Shown here piece by piece: positions 27,510-37,247 of a DNA stretch of 64,000 nt. The position numbers and the translations under genes are program-made. The first letter of the stretch is position 1; each line of letters starts with the position of its first letter. The DNA comes from Adlercreutzia muris (GTDB taxonomy: Bacteria > Actinomycetota > Coriobacteriia > Coriobacteriales > Eggerthellaceae). The stretch spans positions 49,167-113,166 of the forward strand of contig NZ_WAJS01000003.1 in NCBI RefSeq assembly GCF_008831045.1, read 5' to 3'. Under the pieces are notes generated by a model. That model was not told the DNA's origin, made no database searches, and worked only from the letters and a program-made list of their open reading frames with translations.

Positions 27510-27738
27510 AGCCAGCCTCCTTCTCTTGTCGAGCGCCCCGGAATGGGCGACCCGCCATCTATTATATCCCCTGGCGACTTCGCCCTCCCGCCGGCAGCCC
27601 GTTCGTGCGCGCACCGTTGCCGTGGGAAATGTTACCTCCGACTAACGTTTGGGCAGGAGGCGCTTCCGCGCGGGCGTGGATTGAAGCACAATAGGCGGCG
27701 CTGTGTGAAACCTTGAGGTGTAAGGAAGCCTGCATACT

Positions 27739-28605
27739 ATGGAAGCAATGTCGCCGTTCGCGTTCATCACGTTGGTCACCCTCATCTCCGGCGCGGGAGG
27801 CACGGGGCTCGGCGGCCTCATCGGCGCCCTGTTCAAGAGCGAGAGCAACCGCACCATCAGCCTGCTTTTGGCCTTCGCCGGCGGCGTGATGACCGCCATG
27901 GTGTGCTTCGACCTGCTGGCCGAGGCCGAGGAAGCCGCCAACCAGGTGGTCGAGCACGGCGTGCTGCTGGTCATCTTCGCCGTGGCCCTGGGTGTGGCCG
28001 TGGTGTATTTGCTGAACCACCTGATCGACCGCAAGACGCGGACCGAGGTGTCCCACACTGCCGACGCCGCGCACCCCGATACCCACGACAATATCGACGA
28101 GTTGGTGCACGCCGACCATCTGAACATGCACAAGCGCCACAACGATTCGCGGCTGTCGCTGTTCGTGGCTGGCGTGGTCATGGCCTGCGCCATCGCGCTG
28201 CACAACATCCCCGAGGGCATGACCATCGGCGCAAGCTTCGCCGTGTCGAGCGACCTTATGTGGGGCACCGGCATGATCATGGCCGTGCTCATCGGCCTGC
28301 ACAACATCCCCGAGGGCATGGCCGTGGCCGTGCCGCTCATCTCCGGCGGCACGAGCCGCGTGAAGGCCACCCTGCTCACGGCGGCCTGCGGCCTGCCCAC
28401 GGTGCTCGGGGCGTGGCTCGGTTTCTGGCTGGGCGACATCGGGCCTTTGGGCCTCACCCTGTCCCTCGGCTTCGCCTCGGGCGCCATGCTGTATGTGGTG
28501 TTCGGCGAGATCATGCCCGAGAGCTACCTCATCTACCGCAGCAAGCTGCCCGCCTTCGCCGTCATGATCGGCCTGGCCCTGGGCATGCTCATGATCTTCT
28601 TCTAG
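27739..28605 (+). CDS. ZIP-family divalent metal transporter
   Basis: A 288-residue membrane protein with about eight helices. It takes up Zn2+ or other divalent metals. The family metal-binding helices are clear: [14 protein letters not shown] and, uncommonly exact, a second [14 protein letters not shown] His/Asp-rich cytoplasmic loop (about 108-135) is typical of ZIP proteins. ATG 27739 has AAGGAAG ten bases upstream. It is followed after 50 bases by dtd, possibly co-transcribed. Confidence 0.92.
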   Translation: MEAMSPFAFITLVTLISGAGGTGLGGLIGALFKSESNRTISLLLAFAGGVMTAMVCFDLLAEAEEAANQVVEHGVLLVIFAVALGVAVVYLLNHLIDRKTRTEVSHTADAAHPDTHDNIDELVHADHLNMHKRHNDSRLSLFVAGVVMACAIALHNIPEGMTIGASFAVSSDLMWGTGMIMAVLIGLHNIPEGMAVAVPLISGGTSRVKATLLTAACGLPTVLGAWLGFWLGDIGPLGLTLSLGFASGAMLYVVFGEIMPESYLIYRSKLPAFAVMIGLALGMLMIFF

Positions 28606-28655
28606 CAGATCCAGCGGTTGCCCCGCAAAGACCGTCCGTCCCGAAAGGATTCCCT

Positions 28656-29102
28656 ATGCGAGCTGTTGTGCAGTGTGTGAGCGAAGCCAGCGTGAGCGTG
28701 GCGGGGAACGTCGTCGGTCGCATCGGGCGCGGATACCTGATCCTTCTGGGCGTGGGCCACGGCGACGGCGAGGCCCAGGCACAGCGGCTCTGGGAGAAGA
28801 TTCGCAAGATGCGCGTGTTCGAGGACGAGAGCGGCAAGACCAATCTGAGCTTGGCCGACGTGGGAGGCGAGGTGCTCGTGGTCAGCCAGTTCACGCTCTT
28901 CGCCAACTGCCGGAAGGGCAACCGCCCCTCGTTCACCGATGCCGCCGCGCCCGATGAGGCCGAGCGGCTCTACGAGCACTTCGTCTCCCTCGCCCGGCGC
29001 GACGTGCCCCGCGTGGACACCGGCGTCTTCGGCGCCATGATGGACGTGAGCCTGGTGAACCGCGGCCCCTTCACCCTCTGCCTGGACACCGACAACCTGT
29101 AG
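28656..29102 (+). CDS. dtd: D-aminoacyl-tRNA deacylase
   Basis: Removes D-amino acids, and glycine from mischarged tRNA-Ala, as a homodimer. The 148 residues contain the two hallmark motifs: [17 protein letters not shown] (usual SQFTL..) and the Gly-cisPro loop NRGPFTL near the C-terminus. ATG 28656 follows GAAAGGA. Function is nearly certain from these motifs. Confidence 0.97.
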   Translation: MRAVVQCVSEASVSVAGNVVGRIGRGYLILLGVGHGDGEAQAQRLWEKIRKMRVFEDESGKTNLSLADVGGEVLVVSQFTLFANCRKGNRPSFTDAAAPDEAERLYEHFVSLARRDVPRVDTGVFGAMMDVSLVNRGPFTLCLDTDNL

Positions 29103-29149
29103 GGCCGCCGCCGAGAGCGGCGGCGTTCGATACCGGCAACGGGCACTTA

Positions 29150-29264
29150 GGGCACGGGAGGCCCCGGCGGGGACAGCGCGAGCACCGTCATCTTCCCCAT
29201 CGTCTCCATCGAGGGAAAGAATCGGCCGCCTTGTTTTGGGGTCAGCCCGAATCACCTCGGCCAA
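29150..29264 (-). pseudogene. Remnant of a Phd-type antitoxin C-terminus
   Basis: The minus-strand frame reads EVIRADPKTRRPILSL...DDGEDDGARAV. It aligns with the C-terminal half of the intact antitoxin at 26822-27097 (DVIRVDPETRRTVLPA...NEEDDGVYDAL). The N-terminal DNA-binding part and a toxin gene are missing. It appears to be a fossil of a second toxin-antitoxin locus 2 kb from the intact one. Confidence 0.55.
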
Positions 29265-29297
29265 GGGAAGACGCTGGGAGTCGCAAGAAAAACAGCC

Positions 29298-31130
29298 TTA
29301 CCAGTAGAGCTTCTCGTAGATGAGGCGGTGGGACTCATGGCCGTGCCAGTCGCGCAGGGCGATGGTGCCGGCGACGGTCCAGCCCTCGCGGGCGAGCAGG
29401 TCGCGCATGGGGGCGTTGGCCTCGTACACATCGCAGCACAGATTGTGGCAGCCGGCGTCGCGGGCGATGCGCTGGGCGGTTCCCAGAATGTAGGCGCCCA
29501 CGCCGCAGTGGCGCGCCGACGGCGCCACGTTCACCCAGTGCAACGCCCCATAGTTGCCGTCGCCCTCGGTGATCCAGGTAAGCCCGCGCCCTTCCTCGTA
29601 GGCCGCGTCGCCTTCTACGTCCACGTCGAACATGGCGATGATGCGGCTTTCACCGACCTTCCCCGCGGGGCCCTCCCCACAACCTTCCGCAGCATCCTCA
29701 GCGGAAAGGCACTCGAGTGCCGTGGTGTCTTCGGCGGAAAGGCCCCCGGCCGCCGGCGCCTCCTCCGACTTGCGGGCCTCCACGCCGAGCCAGGCGGGAT
29801 TGCTCACCACCACGTACACACTGCCGGCGTCCACGGCGCGCAAGAGGCGGCGCGACGAGGGGTAGCGCTTCGTGCCCTCCTTCACGCCGAGTTTCGCCAT
29901 GGTGCGGCGCCCGTCGGCCAGAAGCTGCTGCAGCAGCGGCACATCCTCGCGCGCGGCCACCCGGGCCGCATAATAGCCCAACTCGCTCGCGCGTCCCTGG
30001 AACACGGGCACGTTGCCGCGAGCCCCATCGTAGCGGCTCGGCGCCGCGCCCGTGCCGCCTTCCACAGCATGATCGTCATCGCCCTCGCCGCCCCGGTCGG
30101 TGACGAGGAACACCATCGCCACGATCATGGCGCAGCCGAGCACGTCCATCGGCGTGACCGCGGTGCCGAGCCACGCCGCCGAGATGATGGTGGCCGACAC
30201 CGGCTCCACGCAACCCACGAGACCCGCGCGCACCGGGCCCGCGTCGGCGATGCCCTGCAGGTAGAACAGGTAGGCGGCGAAGGTGCCCACGAGCACCATG
30301 AGCGCCATGATGCCCACCACCGCCGGCGTCACCTCCACGCCGAGGGTCCACGGCTGCACGCCGGCCATGGACACCGTGCCGCCCATGGCCATGGCCAGCC
30401 CCGTCACGATGAAGCTGCCCCATTTCGCCAGGGGCTTGCCGGGCATCAGCGTGTAGAAGGCCAGCGCCACCGCCGACACGAGGCCCCATCCGAGGCCCGC
30501 CGGCGCGATGGCCAGCCGCGAGAAGTCGCCTTGGGTGGCGATAAGCACCGTGCCGCCGATGGCGAGCACGAGCCCCGCCGCCTCGCGCGGGCGCGGCAGG
30601 CGGCGGGTGCGCAGGCACACATAGCCCATGATGAGCACGAGCCCCGTGCGCTCGAGCACGGTGCCGGTGCCGGCGTTGGTGTAGGCAATGGCCGAGAGAT
30701 AGCTCACCTGGGTGAGCAGCACGCCCAAAATGGCGAACCCGGCAATGTAGGCGAGGCTGCGCCCGTCGCGCAGAGCCGCCAGCAGATGGCGCGGCTCGCG
30801 CACCAGGCAAATGGCCAGGAAGATAACGGCGGCCACCGTCAGGCGCACGGCGGTGATCCACAGCACCGGCACGTCCAGCTCGGCCGTGAGCATTTGGGCG
30901 CAGTTGCCCGAGAAGCCCCAGCAGATGCCGCCAAGCGCCGCAAACACGATGCCGCGCAGCACGTGGCTTTTTGCCGCCGGCATCTTCACGGTCGCCTCGG
31001 CCGACGGCGCCCGCTCGCCCGCGGTCGCCCCGGCCGGCGGCGCCTGCGTACCAGCGGCCGCCCTGGTTTCCGCCGCGTTCGCGCCAGCCGCTCCTGCGTC
31101 CGCGGCCGCGGCCGTCGCCTTCTCGCCCAT
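29298..31130 (-). CDS. EamA/DMT transporter fused to a GNAT acetyltransferase
   Basis: A 610-residue two-part protein. After an Ala-rich N-terminus (about 1-50), residues 55-350 hold ten hydrophobic helices in two EamA repeats (GGICWGFSGNCAQML; GWGLVSAVALAFYTLMPG). A charged linker follows. Residues about 380-610 form a GNAT-like domain with the acetyl-CoA region VAPSARHCGVGAYILGTAQRIA and the end strand LLAREGWTVAG. It could export a metabolite and acetylate it. The start ATG 31130 has GGGAGGAGG six bases upstream. Fusion is direct in the reading frame, with no stop between domains. Confidence 0.85.
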   Translation of the reverse strand: MGEKATAAAADAGAAGANAAETRAAAGTQAPPAGATAGERAPSAEATVKMPAAKSHVLRGIVFAALGGICWGFSGNCAQMLTAELDVPVLWITAVRLTVAAVIFLAICLVREPRHLLAALRDGRSLAYIAGFAILGVLLTQVSYLSAIAYTNAGTGTVLERTGLVLIMGYVCLRTRRLPRPREAAGLVLAIGGTVLIATQGDFSRLAIAPAGLGWGLVSAVALAFYTLMPGKPLAKWGSFIVTGLAMAMGGTVSMAGVQPWTLGVEVTPAVVGIMALMVLVGTFAAYLFYLQGIADAGPVRAGLVGCVEPVSATIISAAWLGTAVTPMDVLGCAMIVAMVFLVTDRGGEGDDDHAVEGGTGAAPSRYDGARGNVPVFQGRASELGYYAARVAAREDVPLLQQLLADGRRTMAKLGVKEGTKRYPSSRRLLRAVDAGSVYVVVSNPAWLGVEARKSEEAPAAGGLSAEDTTALECLSAEDAAEGCGEGPAGKVGESRIIAMFDVDVEGDAAYEEGRGLTWITEGDGNYGALHWVNVAPSARHCGVGAYILGTAQRIARDAGCHNLCCDVYEANAPMRDLLAREGWTVAGTIALRDWHGHESHRLIYEKLYW

Positions 31131-31222
31131 CGCGCCCCTCCTCCCATCGCGCCCAGCTTCCAAGGCGATTTTGACAGGTTGCACAATTCCCGTAAAGGGG
31201 TGCGCGCGAAGTATCTTGCCGC

Positions 31223-31534
31223 CTAGGCCCAGGGATCCTCTTGGAAGAGAGGCTCGGGCGGGGCCGGGCGGTCGGAATAGGGGTCGTAGCCGTCGTCGTC
31301 CTCGTTGGCGGCCCGCAGGAAGGGATCGTCGGGCGCGACGTGCGAGGATGCGATGCGCGGGGACGCAGAGGACGGGGGGACAGAGCCCGTCGCGCCGGCT
31401 GATCCCACGCCAACCCCGCCGGCGGCTTCCGCACTCTCCACCGCCGCCTTCGCCTTAGCGGCCGCCACCTGGCTCGGCAGCGGCTTCACCACGATGTGCG
31501 CGTGGGGGTCGCGCATCGGATCGATGCTCACCAC
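31223..31534 (-). CDS. Small hypothetical protein coupled to metA
   Basis: A possible 103-residue product. The GTG at 31534 (or 31531) overlaps the metA stop codon, with GAGGAGG close upstream, as in translational coupling. The sequence is Ala/Pro/Asp-rich, has no membrane helix and no motif I know. The end [19 protein letters not shown] is acidic. It may be a real small protein or a chance frame in GC-rich DNA. Confidence 0.5.
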   Translation of the reverse strand: MVSIDPMRDPHAHIVVKPLPSQVAAAKAKAAVESAEAAGGVGVGSAGATGSVPPSSASPRIASSHVAPDDPFLRAANEDDDGYDPYSDRPAPPEPLFQEDPWA

Positions 31535-32475
31535 GATGCCTCCTCTTCCCCGTCGCGCTCGCCGGCGCGGCTGATATCGTAGGGGGTGGTCTGGTACACG
31601 TAGTAGTTCAGCCAGTTCGTGTACAGCAGCTGCGCGTGGGAGAACCACGTGGCCACGGGCTCGCGCGCCGGGTCGTCGCCCGGATAGTAATGGGCCGGCA
31701 GCGCCATGGCCATACCGCGAGCCACGTCGCGGTCGTACTCGGCCTTCAGGGTCTCGCGGTCGTACTCGGGATGCCCGAACACGAAGAAGTTCTGCGAATC
31801 GGTGGACTTCGCCACGTACACACCGGCCTCGTCGGACACGGCGATGAGCTCCAGGTCGGGATGGGCCTCAATGTCGGCGGCCCGCACCTCGGTGAAGCGC
31901 GAGTGCGGCGCGAAGAACTCGTCGTCGAATCCGCGCACGAGCGGCGAGGTGCGCTTGGCCAGCGTGTGCGGGAACACGCCGAACATCTTCTCGGGCAGCG
32001 CGCGCTTGGGCACCCCGTAGTGGTAGTAGATGCCGGCCTGGGCGCCCCAGCAGATGTGGAACGTGGAGTGCGCGTGGGTCTTCGACCACTCCATGATCTC
32101 GCACAACTCGTCCCAGTAATCGACCTCCTCGAAATCCAGCTGCTCGACAGGGGCGCCGGTGATGATGAGGCCGTCGAAGTGCTCGTCGCGCACCTCGTCG
32201 AAGGTGGTGTAGAAGGTCTCCAAGTGCTCGGCGGCCGTGTTCTTCGCGTCGTGGCTCACGGTCTGCAGCAGCTCCACCTCAACCTGGATGGGCGTGTTGG
32301 AGAGCTTGCGCAGAATCTGCGTCTCGGTGGTGATCTTGGTGGGCATGAGGTTTAAGAGCAGCACGCGCAGCGGACGAATATCCTGGTGCATAGCGCGATG
32401 CTCCGTCATGACGAAGATGTTCTCGCTCTCAAGGGCCGCCGTGGCGGGCAGTGCGTCGGGAATGCGAATGGGCAC
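31528..32475 (-). CDS. metA: Homoserine O-acetyltransferase (MetA type)
   Basis: Activates homoserine for methionine synthesis. The 315 residues contain catalytic Cys in [10 protein letters not shown], the catalytic His in [11 protein letters not shown] with Glu, and the substrate loop [16 protein letters not shown]. The Glu after GAPV occupies the position where Glu favours acetyl-CoA and Gly favours succinyl-CoA in characterised MetA enzymes, so acetyl transfer is predicted. This fits the adjacent metY, which uses O-acetylhomoserine. It starts 11 bases after metY. Confidence 0.93.
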   Translation of the reverse strand: MPIRIPDALPATAALESENIFVMTEHRAMHQDIRPLRVLLLNLMPTKITTETQILRKLSNTPIQVEVELLQTVSHDAKNTAAEHLETFYTTFDEVRDEHFDGLIITGAPVEQLDFEEVDYWDELCEIMEWSKTHAHSTFHICWGAQAGIYYHYGVPKRALPEKMFGVFPHTLAKRTSPLVRGFDDEFFAPHSRFTEVRAADIEAHPDLELIAVSDEAGVYVAKSTDSQNFFVFGHPEYDRETLKAEYDRDVARGMAMALPAHYYPGDDPAREPVATWFSHAQLLYTNWLNYYVYQTTPYDISRAGERDGEEEASW

Positions 32476-32485
32476 AGCTCCCCTC

Positions 32486-33769
32486 CTACTCTACGGCAGC
32501 CAGGGCCGCATCGATGTCGGCGATAAGATCGGCGGCGTCCTCGATGCCACAGGACAGGCGGATGAGATCGGAGGTGATGCCAGCCGCTTCCAGCTCGGCA
32601 TCGTTCATCTGGCGATGGGTGGCGTTGGCCGGATGCAGCACGCAGGTGCGCGCATCGGCCACGTGGGTGGCAATTTGGGCCAGCTTCAGGTTCGCCATGA
32701 AGGTCTCGGCCGCGGCACGGCCCCCGGCCACGCCGAAGCTCACCACGCCGCAGCTGCCCTCGGGCAGGTACTTCTCGGCCAGGGCGTACTCGCTATCGCC
32801 CGCAAGCGACGGATGGCGCACCCAGGCCACCTTCGGGTGAGCTGCCAGGTGCTCGGCCACCGCGCGGCCGTTGGCAGCGTGCCGGGCCATGCGCAGATGC
32901 AGGCTCTCCAGACCCAAGTTGATGAGGAAGGCGTTCTGCGGCGCCTGGATGCACCCCAGATCGCGCATGAGCTGGGCCGTGGCCTTGGTGATGAACGCGC
33001 CTTCCAGCCCGAAGCGCTCGGTGTACACCACGCCGTGATAGCTCTCGTCGGGCGTGGTGAGCCCGGGGAACTTGTCGGCGTGGGCGTTCCAGTCGAAGGT
33101 GCCCGCGTCCACGATGACGCCGCCGACGGAGGCGCCGTGGCCGTCCATGTACTTGGTGGTGGAATGCGTCACGATGTCGGCGCCCCACTCGATGGGGCGG
33201 CACAGCACCGGCGTGGGGAAGGTGTTATCCACGATGAGCGGCACCCCGTGATCGTGGGCCGCCGCCGCAAAGCGCTCGATATCGAGCACCGACAGCGCCG
33301 GGTTGGCGATGGTCTCGCCGAAGACGCACTTGGTGTTGGGACGGAAGGCCGCCGCCAGCTCCTCGTCGGTGCAGTGCGGATCCACGAAGGTGCACTCCAG
33401 CCCCATGCGGGCCATGGTGTGGGCGAACAGGTTGTAGGTGCCACCGTAGATGGCCGAGGAGGCCACCACATGATCGCCCGCGCCGGCAATGTTGAACACG
33501 GCGAAGAAGTTCGCCGCCTGGCCCGAGGAGGTGAGCATGGCCGCCGCGCCCCCTTCCAGAGCGGCGATCTTGGCCGCCACCGCGTCGTTGGTGGGGTTGG
33601 CCAGGCGCGTGTAGAAGTAGCCGGACTCCTCCAGATCGAACAGGCGCCCCATGTGCTCGCTCGTATCGTACTTCCACGTGGTGTTCTGATAGATGGGCAC
33701 CTGGCGCGGCTCGCCATCGCCGGGCCGCCAGCCGCCTTGCACGCAGATGGTTCCAATGCGCTCGTCCAT
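32486..33769 (-). CDS. metY: O-acetylhomoserine sulfhydrylase
   Basis: PLP enzyme of the Cys/Met metabolism family making homocysteine from O-acetylhomoserine and sulfide. The length of 427 residues is typical. The Schiff-base lysine lies in [11 protein letters not shown]; other family blocks are [44 protein letters not shown] and [11 protein letters not shown] 33769 has AAAGGAG upstream. With metA it forms a direct-sulfhydrylation operon. A TATAAT lies at 33816-33821. No SAM riboswitch was seen in the 173-base upstream region. Confidence 0.95.
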   Translation of the reverse strand: MDERIGTICVQGGWRPGDGEPRQVPIYQNTTWKYDTSEHMGRLFDLEESGYFYTRLANPTNDAVAAKIAALEGGAAAMLTSSGQAANFFAVFNIAGAGDHVVASSAIYGGTYNLFAHTMARMGLECTFVDPHCTDEELAAAFRPNTKCVFGETIANPALSVLDIERFAAAAHDHGVPLIVDNTFPTPVLCRPIEWGADIVTHSTTKYMDGHGASVGGVIVDAGTFDWNAHADKFPGLTTPDESYHGVVYTERFGLEGAFITKATAQLMRDLGCIQAPQNAFLINLGLESLHLRMARHAANGRAVAEHLAAHPKVAWVRHPSLAGDSEYALAEKYLPEGSCGVVSFGVAGGRAAAETFMANLKLAQIATHVADARTCVLHPANATHRQMNDAELEAAGITSDLIRLSCGIEDAADLIADIDAALAAVE

Positions 33770-33815
33770 GGAGGGCTCCTTTGCTGATCTCTTGTCTCAT
33801 AGAAGGGGTTCGCCC

Positions 33816-33821
33816 ATTATA
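33816..33821 (-). promoter_or_regulatory. Probable -10 box of metY-metA
   Basis: A perfect TATAAT on the minus strand about 47 bases before the metY start. No good -35 is present at 16-18 bases. Beside it the run AACGGGTGCGGGCCCGTT forms a small hairpin that could be an operator or leader structure. Confidence 0.5.
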
Positions 33822-33942
33822 GGGGCAACGGGCCCGCACCCGTTATAGGAACTACCCAGTCAATGCCATCGGAAAAACCGAGGAACGCGACCGCCGCAGG
33901 TCAGCAAGACATTCTTTCCCTCTGTGAAGCCGACGGAACGGC

Positions 33943-35529
33943 TTATTTCCCGCGCACGGCGTCGGCGGGATGGATGGTCATGGACTGGAAGCGGTCGGCC
34001 ATGACGGTATCATCGAAGTGCTGGTCGTAGAACTGCTGGATGGGCGTGTCCACTTTGTCGCCGGAAAGGCGCTCGTACCAGCAGTCCAGGGCCTGCAGGG
34101 TCATCACGGCATCGGCCAGCATGAACACGGCGGCCACCACGGTCAGCCCGTAGCGCCAGTTCCAGGGAATGAAGTTCACGAGCCGCAGCATGAAGGGCAA
34201 GAGCAGCTTGATCCACACCACGCCGAGCAGCCCCCAGCAGGCCATGAACGGCAGGCAGGTGCGACCGCCGAACAGCGACCCGGGCATGTTGGAGTAGTCC
34301 CAGGCCACCGCGCCATAGGCGTACTGCATGAACAGGCTGGTCAGCGCTTCGAAGCCGCCGCCGATGACCGCGGCCACCACAAAGATGACGAGCCAGTTGC
34401 TCTTGTGGAAGCGATTGAGGAACACGGTCATGAGCACCGCCCCGCACCCGTAGATGGGCGAGAACGGCCCGAACAGAAGCCCCGCGCGATCCTGCCACTG
34501 GCCCGGCACCACGAACAGGAAGTGCACCACCTCTTCCATGATAAGCCCCAGCACGCTGGCCACCACGAAGATCCAGAACAGGTTGAAGAAGTTCAGCGTG
34601 ATGTAACCCTTGCCCGTGAGATCGCGGCCCAGGGTGCCGGCCTCACCCTCGGCGTGCTCCTCGGCCTCGCGGGCCTTGCGGTGGCGCCGACGCTCCTCCA
34701 GAAGCGAGGGGTCCAGATAGCTTTGCAGCCCGATGGTCACCACGAAGGCCACCAGATAGAACACCAGATCCGGCGTGATGCCCTGCAGCATGATGGAGCA
34801 CAGCACCCCAGCGATCAGCAGCACGTACAGGCCGTAGGAAATGATGGCGGCCCAGCGCCGCTGGTTGCGGAAGAGACGGTAGCCGAAGATGACCGCCGTC
34901 AGCGCCAAAACCGAGAGCACGCCCAGGTACAGGAAGTTCACCACCACCGTGGAGACGCCCTCGGTACCCAGGCCGTGGGCCTCCACGCTCGTCACCGACC
35001 GATAGATGGCCGCACCGATGCCCGGCAGCGTCGCTAGCGACACCAAAGCCAACAGCACGCCGAACACCTTCAGCACCCGGGGCAACTTGCGGGCGTCGGC
35101 GGGGCTCGTGAACTCGGCGGCAATAGTGGCCGTGGTGCGGTCGAAAGCGGTCTTCTTGGCAGCCACGGCGTGCTCGGCCTCGGCGACGGTCACACCGGGG
35201 TGCTCAATGGCGCGGGCCGCTGAGGCCGCCTCCTCGGCGCCGTGCTCCACCCGCGCTTCCACCGCAGCGGCGATGCGCTCGGGGTGGCGCAAGTCGTCGA
35301 CCGCCTGAGCGACTTTCTGCTTGTCACGAGCCACATCGGCACGCAGTTCGGCGCCGTCGTTGTGCAGCTGCTCGCGCCACTCGTGCTCGGTCTCGGCGAG
35401 GTCGGCCCGCTCGAAGGCCACGGCCGCCCGCGCCGTGTCGGTCACCTTCTCCTCAGCGGCGCGGACGACCCGGGCAACGCGCTTTTCGCGCTCGGGACGC
35501 TCGGTGTTCTCGGGTTTCGGCGCGCTCAC
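33943..35529 (-). CDS. Membrane protein with putative ABC-transporter type IV (CmpB) domain
   Basis: A 528-residue protein. The first 150 residues are soluble, charged and predicted helical, probably coiled coil. Helices near 155-285 follow, then a charged loop, then a C-terminal membrane domain of about five helices with FGPFSPIYGCGAVLMT and MPGSLFGGRTCLPFMACWG. This last block matches the PF06541-type family often called putative ABC-transporter type IV. The true function of that family is not established. GTG 35529 follows AAGGGGG. Divergent from the AAA ATPase at 35828. Confidence 0.8.
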   Translation of the reverse strand: MSAPKPENTERPEREKRVARVVRAAEEKVTDTARAAVAFERADLAETEHEWREQLHNDGAELRADVARDKQKVAQAVDDLRHPERIAAAVEARVEHGAEEAASAARAIEHPGVTVAEAEHAVAAKKTAFDRTTATIAAEFTSPADARKLPRVLKVFGVLLALVSLATLPGIGAAIYRSVTSVEAHGLGTEGVSTVVVNFLYLGVLSVLALTAVIFGYRLFRNQRRWAAIISYGLYVLLIAGVLCSIMLQGITPDLVFYLVAFVVTIGLQSYLDPSLLEERRRHRKAREAEEHAEGEAGTLGRDLTGKGYITLNFFNLFWIFVVASVLGLIMEEVVHFLFVVPGQWQDRAGLLFGPFSPIYGCGAVLMTVFLNRFHKSNWLVIFVVAAVIGGGFEALTSLFMQYAYGAVAWDYSNMPGSLFGGRTCLPFMACWGLLGVVWIKLLLPFMLRLVNFIPWNWRYGLTVVAAVFMLADAVMTLQALDCWYERLSGDKVDTPIQQFYDQHFDDTVMADRFQSMTIHPADAVRGK

Positions 35530-35759
35530 GGCTCCCCCTTCCCTGCTGACAGTGATTCACCTTGTCAGTATAGAAAGGCGCGGCGATCATTGATGACCAC
35601 CGCGCCCAACATCTGCCAACCTGGCACGCCCCCGTCACGATACGGTTGCCCACCTCGGAGTTGTCGGGAAAGCCGCGCGGCGCAGGAGCCGCGTGGGAGC
35701 CGCCCACGCGGCTCCCGTAAGCCGTCGCCTTTCGTTCTTCCCACACCCCTCCCTTGACC

Positions 35760-35820
35760 GAAAAGGGAAAAAAGGAAAAAATAGGAAAGAAAGGAAAACT
35801 AAGGAAAGAAAGGAAAGGGG
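35760..35820 (+). repeat. Purine-rich tract ahead of the AAA ATPase gene
   Basis: About 60 bases are almost entirely A and G with only three pyrimidine bases, built from repeated AGGAAA units (at least five). Each resembles a weak ribosome binding site, and the last runs into GGAAAGGGG seven bases before ATG 35828. It may be a ribosome standby or unstructured leader, or a DNA bending/triplex-prone tract. Confidence 0.75.
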
Positions 35821-35827
35821 CGCGCCC

Positions 35828-36928
35828 ATGAACGACATGATCTTCTCGCCCTCTTTCGGGAACAGGCCCTCCTCCTTCGTCGGACGCGACGAGATGCTGG
35901 AGCAGCTGGTCGGCGGCCTCACCTCTGCCCCTGGCAGCCGCGAGCGCGCCGTTGTTCTTCTCGGGCAGCGCGGATCGGGCAAAACCGTGCTCCTCTGGGA
36001 ACTGGCCGACCGCATGCGCCAGCAGAACTTCGTGGTCGCCACCCCCACCATCGTCTCCGAATCTATGCTCGAGCGCATCGTCGAAAAGATCATCGATGAC
36101 GCCGATGCCGCTTCGAAGGGCAAGACCCGCATCAGCGGGGGCAGTGTGGGAGTGTTCGGCTTTTCGGCCGGCCTTCAGTTGCAGCGCGAAGCCCACGAGC
36201 CCGGCAGCCCTCAGCACCAGCTGACCCAACTCTGTCGCACGCTGACCAAGCAGGGCCGCGGCGTCCTCATCCTGGTGGACGAATTGCAGGCCAATACGCC
36301 CGAAGTGAAGCAGCTCATCATTACCTATCAGGAGCTGGTGGGAGAAGGACTCAACGTCGCCATCGTGCTGGCAGGATTGCCGGGTGCCGTTTCCGCCACC
36401 CTGAACGACAAGGTGCTCACCTTCCTGAATCGTGCGCGCAAGATTGCGCTGGAACCCCTCGCACTCGGCGATGTGGATGCGTTCCTCGCCCGCTCGTTCC
36501 GCAAGATCGGTCTCTCTATCGATGGCGACCTGCGACGCACCGCCTCCGCGTTCACGGCGGGCTCGCCCTATCTTCTGCAACTCGTTGGCCACAACACCGT
36601 GCAGTATGCCGAACCCGATGGAGCGGTCACCGCAGAGACACTGGCCGACGCCTTGCGCACCTCCCAGGAGGACTTCGAGAACGACGTGTGCCGCACCACC
36701 TTGGCCGCGCTCTCCGAAAAGGACGTGAAGTTCCTGGAGGCCCTCGCCGTCGAGGGAGCCGAGAGCAGCATGGCGGCCATAGCCGACCGCATGGGCGTCA
36801 CCCCCGATTACGCCCAGAAGTACCGGAAGCGCCTCATCGATGCGGGCATTATTCAGGTCGCCGGGCGCGGTCGCGTGGCCATGGCCGTCCCCTACCTGAG
36901 CGACCACCTTCAACGCCAGCGCAATTAA
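35828..36928 (+). CDS. AAA-family ATP-binding protein with C-terminal winged helix
   Basis: A 366-residue ATPase with Walker A LGQRGSGKTVLL (about 46-57), Walker B GVLILVDEL (about 143-151), a sensor region and a C-terminal winged-helix-like domain (SSMAAIADRMGVTPDYAQKY). This resembles the Orc1/Cdc6-like or STAND-type ATPases that occur as solitary genes in many actinobacteria. Partner and DNA target are unknown. It is preceded by a purine tract and followed by 319 bases without a gene. Confidence 0.83.
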   Translation: MNDMIFSPSFGNRPSSFVGRDEMLEQLVGGLTSAPGSRERAVVLLGQRGSGKTVLLWELADRMRQQNFVVATPTIVSESMLERIVEKIIDDADAASKGKTRISGGSVGVFGFSAGLQLQREAHEPGSPQHQLTQLCRTLTKQGRGVLILVDELQANTPEVKQLIITYQELVGEGLNVAIVLAGLPGAVSATLNDKVLTFLNRARKIALEPLALGDVDAFLARSFRKIGLSIDGDLRRTASAFTAGSPYLLQLVGHNTVQYAEPDGAVTAETLADALRTSQEDFENDVCRTTLAALSEKDVKFLEALAVEGAESSMAAIADRMGVTPDYAQKYRKRLIDAGIIQVAGRGRVAMAVPYLSDHLQRQRN

Positions 36929-37247
36929 CACCTTACTTTGTACTCGCAAGGACACAACGATCCCGCTGGCAGAAGCCGGAACACGGTCTAGCAGTGAGGG
37001 TTGATGGGCATTTCGACAACTGCAATCCCACCGCAGCGGCACAAAGCGCGCCCCTTTCCCTCCCCGTGAACGCGGCCGGCCAGCTTGAGGGCAACTTTGC
37101 AGTGCCGCGGATCGGATCCTCCGCTAGCCCCCACTTGAGAGTGCCCCTCTTTCGATAGCGCGGGGCGGGACGCAGCCCCCCCTCTGTGTCCCGCCCCGCT
37201 GCTGGTCGCCGCCGGCCGATGCCGTCCCTTCCTTCCCCGCCGCCCTC
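36929..37247. other. Intergenic region between convergent genes
   Basis: No credible gene. The only structure is the strong hairpin at 37160-37199 (listed separately). Confidence 0.7.
37160..37199. terminator. Strong hairpin between convergent genes
   Basis: Perfect 12-base-pair stem GCGGGGCGGGAC / GTCCCGCCCCGC with a 16-base loop. It has no T-run on either strand, so if it terminates transcription it is not a classic intrinsic terminator. Confidence 0.45.

Noticed and set aside
29328..31226. Long plus-strand frame opposite the DMT-GNAT fusion
   Set aside because: His/Arg-rich shadow composition. The minus-strand frame has clear transporter helices and a strong ribosome site.
33770..33942. 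SAM riboswitch upstream of metY-metA
   Set aside because: The 173-base region has only a short hairpin and none of the conserved SAM-riboswitch blocks could be found.
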